Below, one piece after another: positions 1-11,126 of a stretch of 60,608 nucleotides of DNA. The stretch spans positions 473,240 through 533,847 of the forward strand of contig KZ111143.1 in the NCBI GenBank assembly GCA_002077045.2. The letters are read 5' to 3'. The notes beneath the pieces were generated by a model that made no database searches, was not told the DNA's origin, and saw only the letters and a list, made by a program, of their open reading frames with translations. Every line of letters begins with the position of its first letter. Within the stretch, counting starts at the first letter, position 1. Source of the stretch: Rachicladosporium sp. CCFEE 5018 (Eukaryota; Ascomycota; Dothideomycetes; Cladosporiales; Cladosporiaceae). The position numbers and the translations under genes were made by a program.

Positions 1-262
1 AGTGAACGGGCAACCCGTCTTTCACTGTTGCACGGCCAACTCCATCAGACCTACTCGCGCGTGCTGCTGGCGGCCGCAAACAAGAGGTTTGTACCACTCC
101 GCTCCGCCGACTTCACTTGCACCGCTCGTGACCACCACCGCAACACTTCAAAGACGCAGCATTAACAGTAATGTCCAGACTCCCATCAGTAGTGAACTCC
201 CTCACACCCTCCCACTCTCAAACCGACATCCCTTACGTCGGCTGCTCGGCACAATCCTTGCC

Positions 263-1289
263 ATGCCATCAACACTCGCTTCCAGCGCCGCCTACGCGCT
301 GGCCATACTACCACTTTTCACACAAACGACACATGCGCAAGCACTCAATGCCATGACATATCAGGGCTGCTACTCGAGTTCACAGCCACTCACGGACCAA
401 GGACCATGGACATATCAGACTTCGGGGTACTGTCAGCCGATATGCGTGAAGCAGGGTCAGGCGGTATTGGGGTTGTCGGGCGGCAGCGATTGCTGGTGTG
501 GTGATATGTTGCCGAGTCCGGGGACGAAGGTGGGGGATGAGATGTGTAGTACGCCTTGTAACGGGTATGACATGGAGAATTGTGAGTAGTGATGGGATTG
601 AAAAGAAAGTGTAGGTTCGCGTGCTGACAAAATGATAGGCGGCGGTAACAACTACTGGTCCGTTTACCTCAGCGGTACAACAAATAACGTCGCGTCATTC
701 GGCGGCGATTCGAGTTCCAGCTCAGGGACAACGAGCTCGACAACACCTTCCTCAACACCACCCGCGACGACCCCTCCTCCGACATCATCTAGCGCCGAAC
801 CCTCAGTGATTACGAGTGTGGCGCCAGGAACCACAGTAGTAGTCACCCAAGCACCCGCTCAGACAGCCTCTGCGAGCGCAACGCCAACATCTGCACCGGC
901 ATCGAAACCCAACGTCGCCGGCATTGCTGCCGGCGTAGTAGTCGGCGTGATCGCGATAGCAGCCATCTGCATCGGCGCCTTCTTGTTCATGCGACGGCGC
1001 AAGCGGCGCCAGGCAGAGGACGAGTACAAGCGTGCTACGCAGGTGAATGCCTTCATGGGACGGGGTGGCAATGAGGGCAAAGCACCGGGGACGGCGTACT
1101 CGAATATGAGTGATCAGAGGTTAGATGCTGAAGCTGCTGCGGGACGGAGGAACTCGAGTGGGAGTATTGCGGACAACCAGGATTACTCGAGGAAGATATT
1201 GAGGGTGAGTTCTCCTGCCTTTATCTAAGCTTGAGCAAGGAATGTAATGCTAACAACTTTCCTAGGTAGCTAACCCGGACAATTCATGA
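263..1289 (+). CDS. WSC-domain single-pass membrane protein (cell-wall stress sensor-like)
   Basis: Three exons (263-581, 639-1204, 1266-1289) encode about 302 residues. The order is an N-terminal signal peptide ending near THAQA, one Cys-rich WSC domain (from YQGCYSS, through CWCGD, to YDMENCGG, completed across intron 1), a Ser/Thr/Pro-rich stalk, one transmembrane helix (around GIAAGVVVGVIAIAAICIGA) followed by an RRRKRRQ stop-transfer, and a short cytosolic tail. This is the layout of fungal WSC sensors and related wall-anchored lectin-like proteins, which monitor cell-wall stress at the plasma membrane. Intron 2 leaves a last exon coding only VANPDNS. The ATG at 263 is chosen because it directly begins the signal peptide; an open frame continues upstream without a better start. 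Which WSC subtype this is, and whether it signals to Rho1, cannot be told from sequence. Confidence 0.85.
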
Positions 1290-2006
1290 GTAGACAGTAG
1301 AACTTTCCGCGGCACATCCACGATGGAGGCTCGGCGTTGATGGAGGCGATGTACCTCATCAGGAACACTGGCACCCACCTAGCTCACGCTTCTTGTCGAT
1401 ACCCTCTTTTACTGCTGCGCCTTCGAGCGTGGCAAACAATGAACAATGCATGTACTTTACCTTCTTGCAACGGCCTATAGACTTACCCAAAGCTTCATCT
1501 CGAACCTGCTGGCTTCGGTGACTCTTCTTTGCCTTGTGGCTCTGCATGCTCGTGGTTATACCACACCCGGCGCGCTAAGCTATGGTCGCTCCCCTAGGTC
1601 TTGATAGTGGCTCGGAGTCCCTGCTGAAGCGCATTGTGCATAAACCAGCAATCATCGATGGCTCAACTCTTTCGAGAAACGCTTGAGGTAGCATGGAGCA
1701 GTGCTGTTGAGTGTCATGGGTATTGATCCCTTGCTCCCATGACCATATAGCCTTGGCACTTCAACATGTTAGACGTCACCTGCGTGAGGTGCCTGCTACC
1801 TCCAGGTGACACGATAAGCGGATTCGACTTTCGATTTTCGCGATACATGCTGTATTTCGCAACTCTATCCCCGTAAGATCGGACTCCCGTTTGCGCTCTG
1901 TCCCTTGATTCTGGTCGGGTATCCTCGTGGCTCTCGTTGGCCGTTCACCCCGTGACAGACTCACCAGATCACCAACGGTGGTAGTCACCTTCCAGTAGGT
2001 CAAGCT
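1290..2006. other. Intergenic region, no gene seen
   Basis: These 717 bases lie between the WSC gene and the AMMECR1 gene, both on the plus strand. They should hold the WSC 3' UTR and the AMMECR1 promoter. The small open frames on either strand have no recognisable domains and no splice-linked partners. No tRNA or repeat was recognised. Confidence 0.5.
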
Positions 2007-2961
2007 ATGGCTACTCCGGCACACTGTATCTTCTGCTTCGAGACCCTCGCTGCGACCTTGGAGAAGCGCAAAGCTCTGTCTCTTACTCAGGTGGAAGACT
2101 CATGGGCCGAGTATCAGCAGTCTCTGAACCCAGCCGGCGGGGACGCCGACGCAGGAGCGGACACGGAGAACGATGATGAGGCACCGAAGCCAGCGGCTAT
2201 CTCTCGTCTGCTTAATCATAGCGTTGGCTCGGCGGGCAGCAGTAGCTCGTCGCTACCTTCGTCGGGGAAGAGCAGCACCACTGCATCGGGGCGAGAGAGT
2301 GGAGTTGCTACGCCTGCATCTTCAAAGAGCTCTGGGAGCTCGATCTTCTCGCTCGGCAAAGGGAAGAAGGAGAATTATATTGAGGTCCCACTGTTCATTA
2401 CCTGGAATACTGTCTCTGCTCGATCAGGTCATAAGAGCTTGAGAGGATGCATCGGGACATTTGAGCCTATGGAGCTGGAGAGTGGGCTACGCAGCTATGC
2501 GTTGACAAGGTGAGACCCTGGAGCCCTTAGCATGGTGAGGATACAGGATTGACTGTGAGTACAGCGCCCTCGAAGACCCCCGCTTCCCTCCCATTCCCGC
2601 CTCCCTCCTCCCCTCCCTCTCAGCCCACGTCACGCTCCTCACGAACTTCTCCTCTCCTTCTCATGATCCGCTAGCCTGGACTCTCGGCCAACATGGAATC
2701 CGCATAAACTTCTATGAACGCTCGCGTCGGCTTAGCTCGACGTATTTGCCGGATGTTGCACCGGAGCAAGGCTGGGATAAGGAGGAGGCGGTCGTGAGTT
2801 TGATGCGGAAAGCGGGGTGGAGGGGTAGGGAGGAGGATTGGAGAGGGACGTGGGACAAGGGAAGAGGGGAGCTGGTGACTTATGAGGGGAAGGTTGTTGG
2901 AGTTGGGTTTGCTGAGTACAAGGGGTGGAGGGAGTGGGTTGAGAAGGGCAGCGGTCGGTGA
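2007..2961 (+). CDS. AMMECR1 domain protein
   Basis: Two exons (2007-2509 and 2565-2961) give about 299 residues. The AMMECR1 signature LRGCIGTFEPM is near the end of exon 1, and the second half of the domain (SALEDPRFPPI, then LTNFS, GIRINFYERSRR and YLPDVAPEQGWDKEEAV) lies in exon 2. The AMMECR1 fold is conserved from archaea to humans; its biochemical role is not established. The N-terminal part starts with a Cys-rich stretch (HCIFCFETL) typical of the eukaryotic form. A Ser/Gly-rich low-complexity insert at about residues 50-115 interrupts the domain, which is common in fungal homologs. The intron splits an AGC serine codon. The ATG at 2007 begins the conserved N-terminus directly. Confidence 0.85.
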
Positions 2962-3149
2962 AGCGACTTACCACAACTTACAGGAGATTTAGTTCGCCAT
3001 CACGAGCTCGCCGACTGGATCGAAACCCGAGGATTGCGTTCGTTCACTCTGCCAGCCCGTTCACTTCACTTCTCTTCACCGAACTGGCATATCGCAGCAC
3101 AGGCTAGAAACAGCTGGCACCAATCACACGCCACCTTAAGGTCTCAGCT

Positions 3150-3965
3150 ATGTGCTCTACTCAAACAGTCCTTCATCCTGACCGTCTACATCATGCCCGG
3201 CTTTGCTTGGACCCACTTGAGACCATGTCGAATATGTACACGCAGAGGACCACATGTATGCAGCTGCGGAACTGGACCGCCGCAGAACCTTGCCAAGCGC
3301 ATATCGCGCGACCTCCAGCTCACAATAAAATCACCTCCAAAGTCGCTTCTCGATCTCCCGCCGAGCTTCGCAATGAGATCTATGCTCTGGTCCTCTACAA
3401 GGCAGTACCAGGCCGTGACTGGTGGCAACCCAACCTTGCTTTTACATCACGCCAGCTCCGCAACGAGATCCTGCCATTCTTCTACTCGCTCACGCACTTC
3501 CGCATCGACATCGGTCCAGGCATGACGGTAGATCCATGTCTTAAGGGAGCACTCGCGGATATGAAGCAAGCAAGACAATGGGCGCTATCGCTTACAAACG
3601 ACGACATCAAGGATATGCGCAAAGTCTCTTTGCAAACAGATCTCCGCTACGAAGGAGACTACCTGCAGCCACTGATGTTCGAGCTTGAAATTACTCGCAG
3701 TGGCAAAGTGGTTTGCAGCCGAGTGCCTGACCCGGACGACGCGGATCTCGTTGATGACGATGACGACGATGATGGGGAGACAGAGTGGGATCACATGGAG
3801 ATCTACAACGCCGAACTTCGCCGCGGAGTCGATGCGCTGGAGATGGCTCTCCAGGGGAAAAACTGGTCCCGGAAGACTTTCCTCATGGTCTTGGGAGGGT
3901 TTAGGAAGTTGAAGGCCAAGGCGGAGACTGAGGATCGCGAGTACGATAAGAGGTTTCCGGTCTGA
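3150..3965 (+). CDS. Small uncharacterised protein with an F-box-like N-terminal motif
   Basis: A single-exon frame of 271 residues. Near residue 68 it has SRSPAELRNEIYALVL, the LPxELRNxIY motif common in large, fast-evolving Dothideomycete families sometimes described as F-box-like or 2EXR-type. It is followed by FTSRQLRNEILPFFYS, which is also typical. Near residue 195 there is an acidic run of mostly Asp, followed by a basic C-terminus. These proteins have no known biochemical activity. The first 60 residues look poorly conserved, so the true start may be downstream or in another exon. The reading frame is supported by the two motifs, but the function is unknown. Confidence 0.55.
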   Translation: MCSTQTVLHPDRLHHARLCLDPLETMSNMYTQRTTCMQLRNWTAAEPCQAHIARPPAHNKITSKVASRSPAELRNEIYALVLYKAVPGRDWWQPNLAFTSRQLRNEILPFFYSLTHFRIDIGPGMTVDPCLKGALADMKQARQWALSLTNDDIKDMRKVSLQTDLRYEGDYLQPLMFELEITRSGKVVCSRVPDPDDADLVDDDDDDDGETEWDHMEIYNAELRRGVDALEMALQGKNWSRKTFLMVLGGFRKLKAKAETEDREYDKRFPV

Positions 3966-4283
3966 CGCACAACGGCTCGGTGGCACGAAGCATGAACATA
4001 CTGCTGATTGCCAAAGCGTCTACATTGTGGCACCGCATCGGTGAGGACTGGCTGGTATTCAAGGCTGCCGGGCTGCGCGTGTCGCGGTAAGGCTTCGTAG
4101 CCGCACACGCACTAGATCTCGCGCCGCTTACATCGCGTGCGCCTTCTCCTTCCCCTTATCTACTCTTTGCTCCTCCACCATACTCCCGTCCGTACTTCCC
4201 TGCACCTCCCCAACCCTCTTCCGCATCCTCCGCACAGCCCTCTCGAAATATCGCTAATGCTTGAGAACGTGAACGTGAGAGGC
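3966..4283. other. Convergent intergenic region
   Basis: These 318 bases lie between the 3' ends of the small plus-strand gene and eIF2A on the minus strand. They presumably hold both 3' UTRs. No gene, repeat or clear terminator was recognised. Confidence 0.5.
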
Positions 4284-6447
4284 CTACTCCCTCCACCCCA
4301 ACCCCTCCAACTCCTTCCTAACCCCCACCTCACTCCCAATCTTCAGCACCTGCGTGCCCTCCAGCTTCTCCCCCCCAGCCTGCCGCATCCTCAAATCGTC
4401 AATAGCGCGGAGCTTCTTAAGCAAGCTGCGGATTTTCTTCTCATTGGGCGTGCCGGCCAGGGGACTCGTGACGCTGAGTTCGGGCGGATCGTCGGCTGGA
4501 GGGAGGTGTTGGGGGGTTGCGGAAAGGCCTGGGGGTTTGGCGGGCGTGGTGGTTATGGGAGCGGGAGTGGGTTTTGGGGTTGTGCGCTGGTCGGAGGGGA
4601 CGCGGGGGTTTTGGTCGTGGGAGGTCTTGCTGCGGCTACGGGGACGATCGGAGGGGTGGCGAGAGGGGCTGAGGGAGGGTTGGGTGGCGTGTGAGGCATC
4701 ACCGTTGCCGTTCGTTGCTGGTGCTGAGGCAAGGCTGGCAGTCTTGGCTTCGGCGTCTTTAACCTTCTTGGCTTCGCGCTTCTTCTTGTTCTTCAGCGCG
4801 GCTTTGCTGAGATTCTCGTCGCCTTCTGCTGGCACAGCACCGGGTGTGCCGTTTGTAGCAGCGGCTGGCTCAACGGTCTCGGCGCCAGGGACTTGGCGAC
4901 GAGCACCGCCGAAACCATTGACTTTGTCTGTCTTGCCCGACATCATCTCGCGGATAAACGCTGCACCGCCTTCGTCTTCGCGCTTGAAGGCCAGGGGCGT
5001 TGCGGTGCCGCGCGCGCCAGGGGGACGATAAGCGCCCGCTGGCTTGGAAGGAGTCTTGACCTTACCAAGGAACTCCATAGCTGACGGATGCGGTGCTGGT
5101 GCAGGGTGAAGTGGGTTCTCGAGCGGGTGTTGTGCTGTTGTCTGCGGGCGCCAGATGACATGGTAAAGCTCGTGCATCTCTTCGTTGTACATTAGACCGC
5201 CCTGCACGTGCCAGATGCGAATTGCATTGTCGACACGCAGGCGTGGGCTGGTGGTCGCTGTGAGGATGTGTCGACCGTCTGGACTCCACTCGCAGACGCT
5301 GGCATTGCTGGCTTCGATCGTGCACACCTTCTCGTAGTTCTTCTCTAGATCGTAGATGTCCATCTGACCGGCTAAATTCCCAAAGCCGGCCACCAAGACG
5401 AAGCGACCATGAGGAGAGAAGAGGATAGTATTGCGAGGTCCGAGGCTGAAGCTGTGTTGCGCTACAGCCCGCTGGTTGAAGATTGTGGTCTTCGCAGGCA
5501 TATACCCATAAACCACACCAAACTCCTTGCCGCTGGGCGACCACGTCACATCGTGAATTGGACCCTCCTTGTCCAGCTGGATCCTCGAGTCAAACCCACC
5601 ATTGGCGCTCAGGATGTACATATTCGTCTCGCCATAGTAAGATTTGTTGCTCTTGTCGACCTCCGTCTGCGCCAGAACAATCAGGCTGGTGCCCTGGCTG
5701 TTCCACTTGAGCTGCACCTTGTCGCCCTTGAAGAAGCTCTTCTGCGATTTGGGCGACTCGAAGTCCGGCACGGCGAAAACCTTGACCGCAGCCGGCTGAC
5801 CCTTGCGCTCCGGCACGAAGACAGCCACAGAGCTGTTCTGCGCACCTGGCGAAAGCGCAAAGTCGGACACACCCTCGACGCGCAAGTGGTTCCACACGGT
5901 GCTCAGATCGTCGCTCTTGAAGAACTGCACTTCGTTGTTGACGCATCGCGCGCAGTACTGCTCGTCATGCGTATACTGCAGATTCCACCCCGTCTGGCTC
6001 TTCTGCACAAACTTGCCGACCACGTCCCGCTCTCCACCCTCGCCCGCATTGTCGTCGATGGTGCGCCAAATCTTGAGATTCTTGGTCGCGTTGCCGTCTT
6101 CGTCCTTGGTCGGTTGCTGCCAGGTGATGATGTAGGTTCCGGCATGCGAAAAGCCGATTTGATAGACATTCTGCGCTGGCAAGGTCGTGACCAGGTGGCC
6201 GACCGAGGCGTCCACGACAGTCACGGCGTCTGATGAAGCGTAGGCGAAGAAGCGGCCATCGGGCGAGTACGTGCAGCAGCGAAGATTGCCTTCAGGCCGT
6301 ACGAAGCCCGGCAGTTGCTCGTAAACCGGCGCAGCGTCGAGCACTCCGATGTGCTTGGATGTGCGGACTATCAGAGAGGATTAGTGCGCGCATTGATATT
6401 TTTCTGGGCAACGGTCACTTACAAGCAAGCTGCGTTGGTTGCGCCAT
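4284..6447 (-). CDS. Eukaryotic translation initiation factor 2A (eIF2A)
   Basis: Two exons: a 25-base first exon (6447-6423, MAQPTQLA plus one base) and a long exon (6367-4284), about 702 residues in all. The N-terminal two thirds form the eIF2A beta-propeller of WD-like repeats, for example RCCTYSPDGRFFAYASSD, VTWSPSGKEFGVVYGYMP, FSPHGRFVLVAGFGNLAG and CEWSPDGRHILTATTSPR. A Lys/Ala-rich charged linker follows, then the conserved C-terminal helix (EKKIRSLLKKLRAIDDL). eIF2A binds the 40S subunit and can deliver Met-tRNAi in a GTP-independent way in alternative initiation. The start follows from the splice: GTAAGT after LA, and TGATAG before RTSKHIGVLDAAPVYEQL, which matches the usual N-terminus of fungal eIF2A. 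A long open frame on the opposite strand is a shadow. Confidence 0.93.
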
Positions 6448-7112
6448 CTCAATGATTTTCTCGGTATGCGTTTGTGTGGTAGTACTGTACTGTCGGTCAA
6501 GGATCAGGCCAGGCAATGTTGGCCGCAGGAGAGTCGCTCGGAGGAGTCAGATAATCAAATCGACCCTGTTGGATAGGAATTGGCAGCGAATGCGGTCAGC
6601 ACTGGAAACGCGAAGAGGCGGTCGTGTCAGAGCTGAGAGGGAGAGACGGATTCGCAGTCAACAGATCGACTTGAAATTCGCGCCTGCCACGTCAATTCTG
6701 CGGGCGCTCCCGTGGCTTCACATGCAGGGCAAATCTGTGCAGGCACGCAAACGATTGAGATAGAAGGACATGAGCGCCTAGAGACGAGAAGATGGAATTT
6801 GTCAGGTATTGCATCTGACTCGTATGCACGCCCTCGCGAACAGCATGGCCTCCCAGTTACAGAGTACGCTTTGCACGCTAGCTGCCATGTCCATTGGTGA
6901 TGCTCTATGGTAGCCTCTGTGCTGACTGGCATCGAGTGCTAGACCGGATCATCTTATCGTCGAGAATCGTGTTGAGGTGGTCCGACCGTTGCCGTGGCGA
7001 AGAGACCTTGCTGCGTCTCGTCTCGGACCGAACAGGATACTCGCGTCGAGCTAGTCGTGGCATCACTCGCTGCGCACGAAGTTCTCCTCACCGTCTGACC
7101 TTACGTCAACGA
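6448..7112. other. Intergenic region upstream of eIF2A, no gene seen
   Basis: These 665 bases separate the eIF2A start from the ClpP 3' end; both genes are on the minus strand. They should hold the eIF2A promoter and 5' UTR. Short open frames here lack recognisable motifs. No RNA gene was recognised. Confidence 0.5.
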
Positions 7113-7972
7113 TCACCTCTCCTCCTTCACGTCATCCCTCCTCCCCAACACCTTATCAATAATCCCCCACTCCAACGCCTCCTCAGCACTCATGAAGAAG
7201 TCCCTCTCCATTACCCTTCCAATCTCCTCCAAACTCTTCTCAACCGTCAAATGCCTCTGGTAAATTTTATTCAACTGCTCCCTCACCCTGAGTATCTCCT
7301 TCGCATGTATCGCAATATCCGTCGCCTGCCCAGAGTACCCGCCACTAACCTGATGCACCATAATTCTGCTATGTGGCAAGCAGTATCGTTGCCCTTTCTC
7401 GCCGCCGCAGAGTAGTAGACTGCCCATTGAAGCGGCTTGGCCGAGGCATATTGTTGTCACGGGCGATTGAATGTACTGGATTGTATCGTAGATCGCCAGA
7501 CCGGCTGTGACGCTGCCGCCGGGGGAGTTTATGTAGAGGTTTATGGGTTTGTTGGGCGCTTCGGATTCGAGGAAGAGCAGCTGGGCTACAATGCTGGCGG
7601 AGGTCACTTCTTCGACTTCGCCGTTGAGGCAAATGATGCGTTCTTTCAGGAGGCGGGAGAAGATGTCGGCTATGAAGCTCGTGGGATCAGTCTTGTGTAT
7701 CTTGGTTCGAAGTTGTCGAGGGTCTTACATGTGTGCCAGCCACCTCCCTGGTCGGTCAGCAAGTGGCTGTGTATCTAGACTCCAGGACGACATACCACTG
7801 TCTCTGTCACGTAAGGCATCGGCAGCGCCGAGCTGGGCGGCTTCGGCTGAGAGCCATTGTGCACTCCTGGCAAGCCTGTGAAGCCTGTGACGCTTCTGCA
7901 AGCTGCAGGCAATGATCTTCTAGCTGCTGCTGAGCGAAACGCTCGCAGGCTCGAACGTGCTAAAGGTTCCAT
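7113..7972 (-). CDS. Mitochondrial ATP-dependent Clp protease proteolytic subunit ClpP
   Basis: Three exons (7972-7796, 7747-7729, 7669-7113) encode about 250 residues. Exon 1 carries an Arg/Ala/Ser-rich mitochondrial targeting sequence (MEPLARSSLRAFRSAAARR) and the mature start MPYVTETV. The 19-base exon 2 codes GGGWHT. Exon 3 holds the protease core. The catalytic triad is visible: Ser about 146 in GQAASMGS, His about 171 in SRIMVHQ and Asp about 222 in MERDFFMSAEEA. ClpP forms tetradecameric barrels in the matrix and degrades proteins fed by ClpX. The start at 7972 is preferred over an upstream in-frame ATG at 8053 because it begins the targeting peptide and because 8053 would overlap the divergent gene. 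Only 79 bp separate it from that gene. Confidence 0.93.
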
Positions 7973-8033
7973 GGTGGTTGTGTGTAAGTGATGGAGCGAT
8001 ATGAGCTGGGCTCGAGTCCCGTGCAGTTCCCCG

Positions 8034-8038
8034 ATTGG
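8034..8038 (-). promoter_or_regulatory. Inverted CCAAT box in a 79-bp bidirectional promoter
   Basis: ATTGG on the plus strand (CCAAT on the minus strand) lies between the divergent ClpP and Rrg8-like starts. CCAAT is the binding site of the fungal HAP/CBF complex, which regulates many mitochondrial genes. A pentamer can occur by chance, so the assignment rests on position and gene context. Confidence 0.3.
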
Positions 8039-8051
8039 GTACACTCCCGCC

Positions 8052-9210
8052 ATGAAGTTGCAACACCCCCTCCTCTTGGACCCGTTCTCGCATCAGTATG
8101 TACACGATAACTCTCATGGAAGCCCTTCATTGGCGATTACAGATTCCCGTTGGACCGCACGCCAGATGATGCGCAGATGCTCCAGCGTAGACAAGATGAC
8201 GCTGTACTTCGCGCCCTCAAGTATCAGCTGAACAGTCTTAGACACATCGCATCGACAGCGTGTCGGCCATATGACGAAGCCCACGGAAGCAACGCAGCGA
8301 TATCGCCAGTAGATGGCAAAGCTGAACTCCTGAGACATCGCAAACATGGCAACCCACCGCTGCCAATCTCGCCACTGCTCGTCGGCGACAAGCCACGCGC
8401 AAACCGCAAGCCGAAAGCATCACGAGAGCAGCAGAAGCCAGAGGACTTGACAGGTTTCCAAAAGGCCCTCGCTTTGAATCCATACGGTAAGCGTGTCAAT
8501 CATCTTGCGTCAATACCTCTTTTCGCTTTCTTATGCCTCCCGTAGCTCTCGCCCTCGCCTCCCCGGTCCGCCACTGCACTCTCACCTCGGCCAAACTTCC
8601 CAAGCACTTCCTCCTCCCTTTCAGCACATCTCTCATCCTCCCGTCTGGCAGCCCATCGGAGAAATCCAAAGCATCTCTTCAGTCAGGCCATCACTCCTCC
8701 CTTCCAGATGCCCTCCCAGCGACGTCTTTCGTCCTCAATGACGCTTCCGTCATCGCTCATCTATCTAAGAAATCACATTGGCGAACGCTAGTGACGGAGC
8801 GGATGAAGCAGCATTTTGCACCTGTTGTGCAGAAGAACGCTAAGACGATCAATGTCAAGGACTTCTGGAGCTGGAATGCGGATGCAACGCAGATCAGGGA
8901 GCGGTTGGAGAGAGATGTGCTGAACGCTGTGATGGAAGCTGCGGAGTATGAGGGTGGACGACTAGTGAGCGACGGCGATGTAGAGGCGGCTTGTGTGATC
9001 CTGCCGTGTGACTTCGCGGGAAACGTGGCGGATTTCATGGGAGCGGGTGTGATGACGTATCGCTTGCCTGGACCACCTGCGGGGACGACAGCGTCGGAGA
9101 TCCCTTTGTCGAAGCGACTTGATCTCGAGAAACCGATCGGACTGTTGAAGCATGACTTGAGCACTGAGGTACAGCTGGCGTTTGATCGGCTCGCGGCACA
9201 CACGACATGA
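8052..9210 (+). CDS. Rrg8-like protein (required for respiratory growth), probably mitochondrial
   Basis: Three exons (8052-8095, 8143-8486, 8546-9210) give about 350 residues. The splice joins are frame-consistent: CA/A after FSH, then G/CT between NPY and ALALASPVRHC. The block LNPYALALASPVRHCTLTSA followed by KLPKHFLLPF resembles the family of yeast Rrg8, a mitochondrial protein needed for respiratory growth and mtDNA maintenance. Later blocks (VKDFWSWN, CVILPCDF and GAGVMTYRLPGP) also look like the fungal members. No enzymatic motif or membrane helix is seen. It is divergent from mitochondrial ClpP, 79 bp away, which fits a mitochondrial role. The family assignment is from memory of motif layout and is moderate; the gene itself is well supported. 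Confidence 0.65.
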
Positions 9211-9328
9211 AGCTCATCCAAGACGCGATCACGTTGAGTGGAGCCTTCGCATACAATACATGAGTGGACCGCTTCTACACGTGCAGGAGCTGGGATCATT
9301 CCCCGTCCGTTCTCTTGACCTCTAGCGT

Positions 9329-11126
9329 CTACCCAGTGACCTGGGATTCGCCGGAAGCCTTCTCCCCAACCTCCCCACTCTCTTCCTCCCCTGCGACTCT
9401 CCGTCGAATCCTCATGACAGTTTTCTCACTCCCGATACTTGCTCCTGCGATCTGAATGAACTTCGCCTTTTCCTTGAGCGGCTCGAACTCCCAATTCAGC
9501 ACCATGTATCCAAGCATAAGCTTGAGCGTGTTCACTGCAAAGAAGCGTCCAGGACAGACGTGTCGACCCATGCCGAAGGAGAGGTGGGATTCGGAGACCT
9601 GGACAGCTGTTGGTGGCTTCGTGGCTTCAGCCTCAAGCTCAGATGACGCCGTGGAAGGCACGAAGCGAAACGGCTGATAATCATCCGCCGACTTGCCACG
9701 AGAACGTTGCATCTGCCGCACTGATACGCCGACATGACTTCCCTGTGGCAAGAAAATGCCGGAAGGCGTAGTGATCCCGGAAGGTGAGAGCACCTCTCTC
9801 ATCAGCCCGGTATCGCTCATGGGCTCATACCGCATCGTCTCTCTGATGAGCGAGTCGTGCGCGTGCATTTTGCGCGTCGCGGTTGGATCTTGTGCGAGCG
9901 TTGGCAACATCTCTGCGGCTTCGCCTCGAAGGGTGGCGAGAATATCTGCTGCGTCCGGGGAGGACAGCAGCGTTAGTAGGGTGGTGGAGAGAGTGAGATA
10001 GAGTGTTCCGATTGCTAGTGCACGTGTCAGTGCACAAAGCCACAAAGCTCAGGAAGGGGATACATACTGAAGAGGTTGAGCAAAAGCAGCTTGTGCGCGA
10101 GAATTTTCGGATCGAACTCTGCCGGGTCACCCTTCGCAGCCGCAGACTCAATTATCCACTGCATCAAATCGTTCTCCCTCTCCCGCAATGCCTCTTTCTC
10201 ATACCTCGCGTCCCTCAGCGCGGTGACTCTACACTCGACCTCCGGATAGAACAGCCTCGCAGCCCGCCATCGAGAGTAAAACACCGGCCACTTCAGCACC
10301 CCAAACGCCAGCGACGACAGCGTCGGTGGCACAAATGCCTGCACGAACAGCGCCGTGAAGCCGTTGATCGTGATGTAAGAGTTCACTGCTTTTCTGTACT
10401 GTTCAGACCGACAGAGCGGCGCGCCGACGACTAGTCGACTTGCGACATCCAGCACAGAACTCTCAACGACTTTCATCACCTTCACCTCCTGCCACTCTGA
10501 GCCTTTCGACGCGTCGCCGAAGTGAGCGTCAAAGCTCTGCTTGACTTCTTGAAACATCTCCATCGTGCAAGCGGGGATCTGTCGCGTGAGGTCCCGGGTG
10601 ATGACGGAGAAATCGTGGACGGATTCGAGAGTGGGCCCGGGACCAAGGTGTGCGAGGCCCATGACATCGTCTTGAGTCTTGTTGACGCTGAGGACGTGCT
10701 CGGGCTGAGAGATGAGCCATGTAGCCTCTGAAGGAGGGAGGACTGTCAACGGCCAGAGGAGGTTGGGGAGGGTGAAGGGTTTGTTGGTTGTTGTGTACTA
10801 GCTCAGGCTTAGTTTTGGAAATTTCACTTGAGAACAAGGAGGTATACCTTCTCCCAGCCGGACTCAGAGTGCTCGCGGTCCTTAGTAAGACTCGCAATCG
10901 TGGCACGGAGCTTGGGCAAAAATCTGTATCGTTCAACACCAGCCCATGGGATCTGTTCAGGCGCCGAGCGGATGCGTTGGAGTTGTAGTGCAATGAAGGT
11001 AAGGATCAGACCGCCGGTAGTAGCAAATGTGCCTGCGAGAAAGTATCCAACGACTCGTAGTGACGTCCACGCAAACGGTCCGACATACGGTACGATCGTG
11101 TGCCAGGTCCGCATGTAGTCCATCAT
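9329..11126 (-). CDS. Cytochrome P450 monooxygenase
   Basis: Three exons (11126-10848, 10797-10068, 10014-9329) encode about 564 residues. An N-terminal membrane anchor (VVGYFLAGTFATTGGLILTF) places it on the ER. The K-helix ExxR is in LIRETMRYEP, the PERF-like region is YQPFRFVP, and the heme-binding loop is FGMGRHVCPGRFF with the axial Cys near 490. The C-terminal half resembles fungal P450s of the ent-kaurene-oxidase-like type used in secondary metabolism and xenobiotic oxidation, but the substrate cannot be told. Start: two adjacent ATGs at 11126 and 11123. Its neighbours are housekeeping genes, with no synthase, transporter or regulator next to it, so it appears to stand alone. It converges with the Rrg8-like gene (118 bp). 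Confidence 0.9.

Noticed and set aside
5409..6233. 274-residue open frame antisense to eIF2A
   Set aside because: It mirrors a strongly conserved beta-propeller on the other strand and has no motif of its own.
8010..8030. A T-arm-like GGGCTCGAGTCCC as part of a tRNA
   Set aside because: No acceptor stem or anticodon arm could be formed around it, and it lies in a 79-bp promoter.
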